42,080 bases of DNA from Oscillospiraceae bacterium (GTDB taxonomy: Bacteria > Bacillota_A > Clostridia > Oscillospirales > Oscillospiraceae): positions 1-42,080 of the forward strand of contig JAFYAB010000006.1 in NCBI GenBank assembly GCA_017540945.1, in the 5' to 3' direction. Below, one piece after another: positions 39,790-42,080 of this stretch (position 1 is its first letter; each line of letters begins with the position of its first letter). Below the pieces are notes generated by a model. It searched no databases, was not told where the DNA came from, and saw nothing but the letters and a program-made list of their open reading frames with translations. The translations under genes and the position numbers were made by a program.

Positions 39790-39840
39790 GCCCCTGAAGC
39801 AGGTCCCGGTCCGAACCAGCCCTGCATCAGGGGCATTTTT
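39790..39840 (+). terminator. Terminator after fucO
   Basis: GCCCCTGA (39790-39797) pairs with TCAGGGGC (39827-39834); GCAGG/CCTGC extends the stem; ATTTTT follows. Confidence 0.85.
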
Positions 39841-40139
39841 TCAATGCGTGAATTCCCAAATCAACAACTCTGACAAAGGATATCATTCCCCTTGACAAAC
39901 TGCTTCTCATAGAGGGAGCATATCCCTGTCTCATCTTAGGGAGTTTTCTTCTTAGGGAGTTTTCTTCTGCAGCGGCTGATTCCGAAAAACGAGTTCGATC
40001 AATCAAAAACCAGGCAAATCCGAATCCCTGGCCAACCGGTCTCGGGTTCGGATTTGTCTGGTTTGGTGCAATTTGCAGAAGCTTCCAATCAGTGGATAAA
40101 ATTATCCTTGACAAAAGCCGTCTTATCGGAGAACAGCAT
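39841..40139. other. Gene-free stretch between fucO and lrgB
   Basis: No gene is seen. It holds two perfect tandem copies of CTTAGGGAGTTTTCTT (39935-39950, 39951-39966), a long hairpin at 40007-40064, and two TTGACA hexamers (near 39893 and 40108) without a matching -10. Confidence 0.5.
40007..40064. repeat. Long hairpin in the fucO-lrgB gap
   Basis: AACCAGGCAAATCCGAA pairs with TTCGGATTTGTCTGGTT at 17 positions (one G-U). The loop is about 22 bases. No T-run follows, so it may be a repeat element or RNA structure. Confidence 0.6.
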
Positions 40140-40173
40140 AAAATCCCCCATCGCAGCCGCGATGGGGGATTTT
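40140..40173. terminator. Bidirectional terminator of lrgB
   Basis: AAAATCCCCCATCGC (40140-40154) pairs perfectly with GCGATGGGGGATTTT (40159-40173), loop of four. On the minus strand it ends the lrgA-lrgB transcript 8 bases after the stop. Confidence 0.85.
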
Positions 40174-40180
40174 ATTGCGG

Positions 40181-40876
40181 TCAAAAGACCAGATTCATCG
40201 CCACGGGGGCCAGGATCGCGGTCAGGATGCCGGCGACAGCCACGGAGAGGCTGCTGACCGCTCCCTCCAGCTCGCCGAGCTCGAAAGCACGGGCGGTGCC
40301 GATGGCGTGGGAGGCGGTGCCGATGCCGACGCCCCGGGCTACGGGGTCGGTGATGCGGAAAAGCTTGCAGACTGCCGTCGCGGTCAGGTTCCCCGTGATG
40401 CCCGTGAGGATGATGACCGCGCTGGCCAGAGGCACCATGCCGCCCAGGGTCTGGGTCACGTCGATGCCGATGGCGGTGGTCACGGACTTCGCGACCAGCG
40501 TGGCGGCCTCCTCCCGGCTCATGCTGAGGAGCCAGGCCATCAGCAGGATGCTGCCGACGCTGGTGACGACCCCCGCCAGGATGCCGCCCATCACAGCGGG
40601 AAAGCGGCCCTTGAGCCGGGAGAGATTCTCGTACAGCGGCACTGCCAGACAGACGGTGGCGGGCAGCAGCAGATACTGCAGCGGCGCCGCGCTGGCTTTG
40701 AAGTCGTCGTAGGGGATCTTGGCCAGGGAGAGCACCAGGATCACGAAGAGGATCCCCAGCAGGAGGGGATTGCACCAGGCCTGCTTGGTCTTCTTGTTGA
40801 TGAGGAAGCCCAGGCCGTAGCCCAGGATGGTCAGCAGCACGCCCCAGACGGCGCTGCTTTGCAGGAACTCAGTCAT
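40181..40876 (-). CDS. lrgB: LrgB family membrane protein
   Basis: A 231-residue polytopic membrane protein of the LrgB/CidB family. It shows NPLLLGILFVI, LLPATVCLAVPLYENL and GIDVTQTLGGMVPLASAV, then GIGTASHAIGTARAFELGE, the conserved signature. With LrgA it is linked to control of murein hydrolase activity and, in some bacteria, to pyruvate or glycolate transport. Its start overlaps lrgA by 8 bases. In a fermenter with many pyruvate-consuming enzymes nearby a pyruvate transport role is attractive but only inferred. Confidence 0.92.
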   Translation of the reverse strand: MTEFLQSSAVWGVLLTILGYGLGFLINKKTKQAWCNPLLLGILFVILVLSLAKIPYDDFKASAAPLQYLLLPATVCLAVPLYENLSRLKGRFPAVMGGILAGVVTSVGSILLMAWLLSMSREEAATLVAKSVTTAIGIDVTQTLGGMVPLASAVIILTGITGNLTATAVCKLFRITDPVARGVGIGTASHAIGTARAFELGELEGAVSSLSVAVAGILTAILAPVAMNLVF

Positions 40877-41240
40877 CGCCCTTGCCTCCCTTCGCGCTCA
40901 GGCGCTGGATCCACTGGGTCGCCTTGCCGGAGACCGCCATGACCAGGACCGTGATGGGCACCGCCGCCAGGACGCAGGGCAGCAGAAAGGCCTTCAGCTC
41001 CGCCCAGAGCTTCATGATCCCCACGGCGGGCACCAGGAAGAGAATGGGCAGGATGCCCACCAGAAAGCCGGAGGCCTGCTTCACCTGCTCCGGTTTGATG
41101 ATTTTCAGCCCCAGGGCCGCCAGCATCAGCAGCAGGCCGTAAACGCTGGCCGGGATCGGCAGCGGCAGCAGGGCCGCCAGCCCCTCCGCCAGAAAGCAGA
41201 CCGCGAGAATGCGGCCAAATTGGAAAACCAATGCCATCAT
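40869..41240 (-). CDS. lrgA: LrgA/CidA family holin-like protein
   Basis: A 123-residue protein with four membrane segments: LVFQFGRILAVCFLAEGLAAL (cut), PIPASVYGLLLMLAALGL, GFLVGILPILFLVPAVGIM and LLPCVLAAVPITVLVM. The PxPxSVxGLLLML stretch is the family signature. ATG 41240 (ATGATG) follows AAAGGAGGTCCTCTCA on the minus strand. It is translated together with lrgB. Confidence 0.9.
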   Translation of the reverse strand: MMALVFQFGRILAVCFLAEGLAALLPLPIPASVYGLLLMLAALGLKIIKPEQVKQASGFLVGILPILFLVPAVGIMKLWAELKAFLLPCVLAAVPITVLVMAVSGKATQWIQRLSAKGGKGDD

Positions 41241-41300
41241 TGAGAGGACCTCCTTTGTTTTTGGGATCAGGGGTCGGCGCGGTTCAAGGCGGGGGGTATA

Positions 41301-41317
41301 GCGGGCAGATTGCCCGC
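41301..41317. repeat. Short GC-rich hairpin upstream of lrgA
   Basis: GCGGGCA-GAT-TGCCCGC, a perfect 7-bp stem, between the tandem repeat and lrgA. It may be regulatory or part of the repeat array. Confidence 0.4.
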
Positions 41318-41332
41318 GCTGCGGTGGAAACC

Positions 41333-41536
41333 GGAAGGCCGGTGCCTCGGGCGGGCGGTCAATGACCGCCCCTACGGCGCTGTACGATTGTGCTTGCCAC
41401 TTCTTAGCTCTTGGAAGGCCGGTGCCTCGGGCGGGCGGTCAATGACCACCCCTACGGCGCTGTACGATTGTGTTTGTCACTTCTTAGCTCTTGGAAGGCC
41501 GGTGCCTCGGGCGGGCGGTCAATGACCGCCCCTACG
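41333..41536. repeat. Tandem 80-base repeat, about 2.5 copies
   Basis: Unit starts at 41333, 41413 and 41493 (GGAAGGCCGGTGCCTCGGG). Each unit contains the palindrome GGGCGGTCAATGACCGCCC; the second copy has one substitution in it. The units are otherwise nearly identical (a few C/T and G/A changes). The third copy is cut after CCTACGG, where the stop codon of the minus-strand gene lies. Confidence 0.9.
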
Positions 41537-42080
41537 GGTTGGTGATCCGGTCCGCGACGTACAGCCCCATGGCGCCGGATTGGGACAGACCGCGGCAGAT
41601 GCCGGAGCCGTCGCCGATCAGGTAGATGCCGTCATGGATGCGGAAGTCCCGATCGTGGTCGGGCTTCAGGGAGTAGTACTTGGACTCCAGACCGTAGAGC
41701 AGGGTGTCGTCGTTGGCGGTGCCGGGGGCCACCTTGTCCAGGGCGTAGATGGTCTCGATGATGTTGGTCAGGATCCGGTGGGGCAGGGCCAGGGAGATGT
41801 CGCCCGCCGTGGCCTTCAGGGTGGGGATGACGGTGTTCTGGCCCAGCCGGTGGTCGTTGGTGCGGCGGCCCCGGATCAGATCGCCAAAGCGCTGCACCAG
41901 TACGTTGCCCTTGCCGATCAGGTTCGCCATCTTGGAGAAGGACTTGGCGTACTCCGTGGGATTGTTGAAGGGCTCGGTGAAGTGGATGGAGGAGAGAATG
42001 GCGAAGTTGCAGTTCTCGGTCTTTTTCGCCGGGTCCGCGAAGCTGTGGCCGTTGGCGGTGATGACCCCGTCGTTGTTCTC
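41532..42080 (-). CDS. FAD-dependent dehydrogenase (COG2509-like), partial
   Basis: The gene enters from the right edge; about 182 C-terminal codons are visible. Features include NGHSFADPAKKTENCNFAIL, LGQNTVIPTLKATAGDISLAL, and a C-terminal GIYLIGDGSGICRGLSQSGA, the FAD-binding motif closing NAD(P)/FAD oxidoreductases of this family. The end, YVADRITNP, stops at a TAG (41534-41532) that belongs to the tandem repeat. No start is visible. The enzyme function is uncharacterised in the family. Confidence 0.85.
   Translation of the reverse strand, partial: ENNDGVITANGHSFADPAKKTENCNFAILSSIHFTEPFNNPTEYAKSFSKMANLIGKGNVLVQRFGDLIRGRRTNDHRLGQNTVIPTLKATAGDISLALPHRILTNIIETIYALDKVAPGTANDDTLLYGLESKYYSLKPDHDRDFRIHDGIYLIGDGSGICRGLSQSGAMGLYVADRITNP

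Noticed and set aside
1..42080. CRISPR array, tRNA or rRNA genes
   Set aside because: No regularly spaced repeats with unique spacers, and no cloverleaf or ribosomal RNA sequence noticed; the only tandem array (41333-41536) has no spacers.

Overview
The window looks like a chromosomal segment of a strictly anaerobic, fermentative gut Clostridium-class bacterium, most likely in the Oscillospiraceae/Ruminococcaceae group. The basis is the high GC content, Gram-positive style ribosome binding sites, and the combination of an [FeFe] hydrogenase HydABC set, an NfnAB transhydrogenase, AdhE, Rex and Tn4451-type mobile genes. The genus cannot be fixed from the sequence alone.

Layout. 1-2010: a cut-off ParB-like gene and a cytosolic 5'-nucleotidase, both on the minus strand. 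2224-5607: glutaminase behind a consensus promoter, then an AmmeMemoRadiSam pair (a Memo-AMMECR1 fusion and its radical SAM partner). 5692-7248: a family 32 glycoside hydrolase on the minus strand. 7420-8721: a D-lactate dehydrogenase carrying an N-terminal HPr domain, an unusual fusion. 8722 to about 15840: a small mobilisable element of Tn4451 type (TnpV, a sigma-like protein, TnpW, a large serine recombinase, a DUF3847 protein and a MobA/MobL relaxase) with many hairpins and inverted repeats and no visible cargo gene. 15963-18288: a LysR regulator and an iron-containing alcohol dehydrogenase.

18355-33252 is the core of the window: thirteen same-strand genes with gaps of 0-30 bases or short overlaps. 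They encode a Nudix hydrolase, NfnA, NfnB, NAD kinase, Rex, AdhE, an APH-like kinase, a small [2Fe-2S] protein, a sensory-type [FeFe] hydrogenase with a PAS domain, a SpoIIE-type phosphatase, and HydC, HydB and HydA. Together they cover NADP synthesis, NADH/NADPH/ferredoxin exchange, redox sensing, ethanol formation, H2 sensing and H2 evolution, so the cluster reads as one redox-balancing operon. The rex frame has no standard start codon.

33421-39730: a MATE transporter; a SAM methyltransferase whose frame is broken in a T7 run and would otherwise overlap the following DUF3842 gene; a strong promoter with a structured, terminator-ended leader RNA in front of two uncharacterised small membrane proteins; and two more iron alcohol dehydrogenases (a BDH/YqhD-like enzyme and FucO). 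40181-41240: LrgA/LrgB on the minus strand. 41333-41536: a tandem 80-base repeat whose last partial copy supplies the stop codon of a cut-off FAD-dependent dehydrogenase gene at the right edge.
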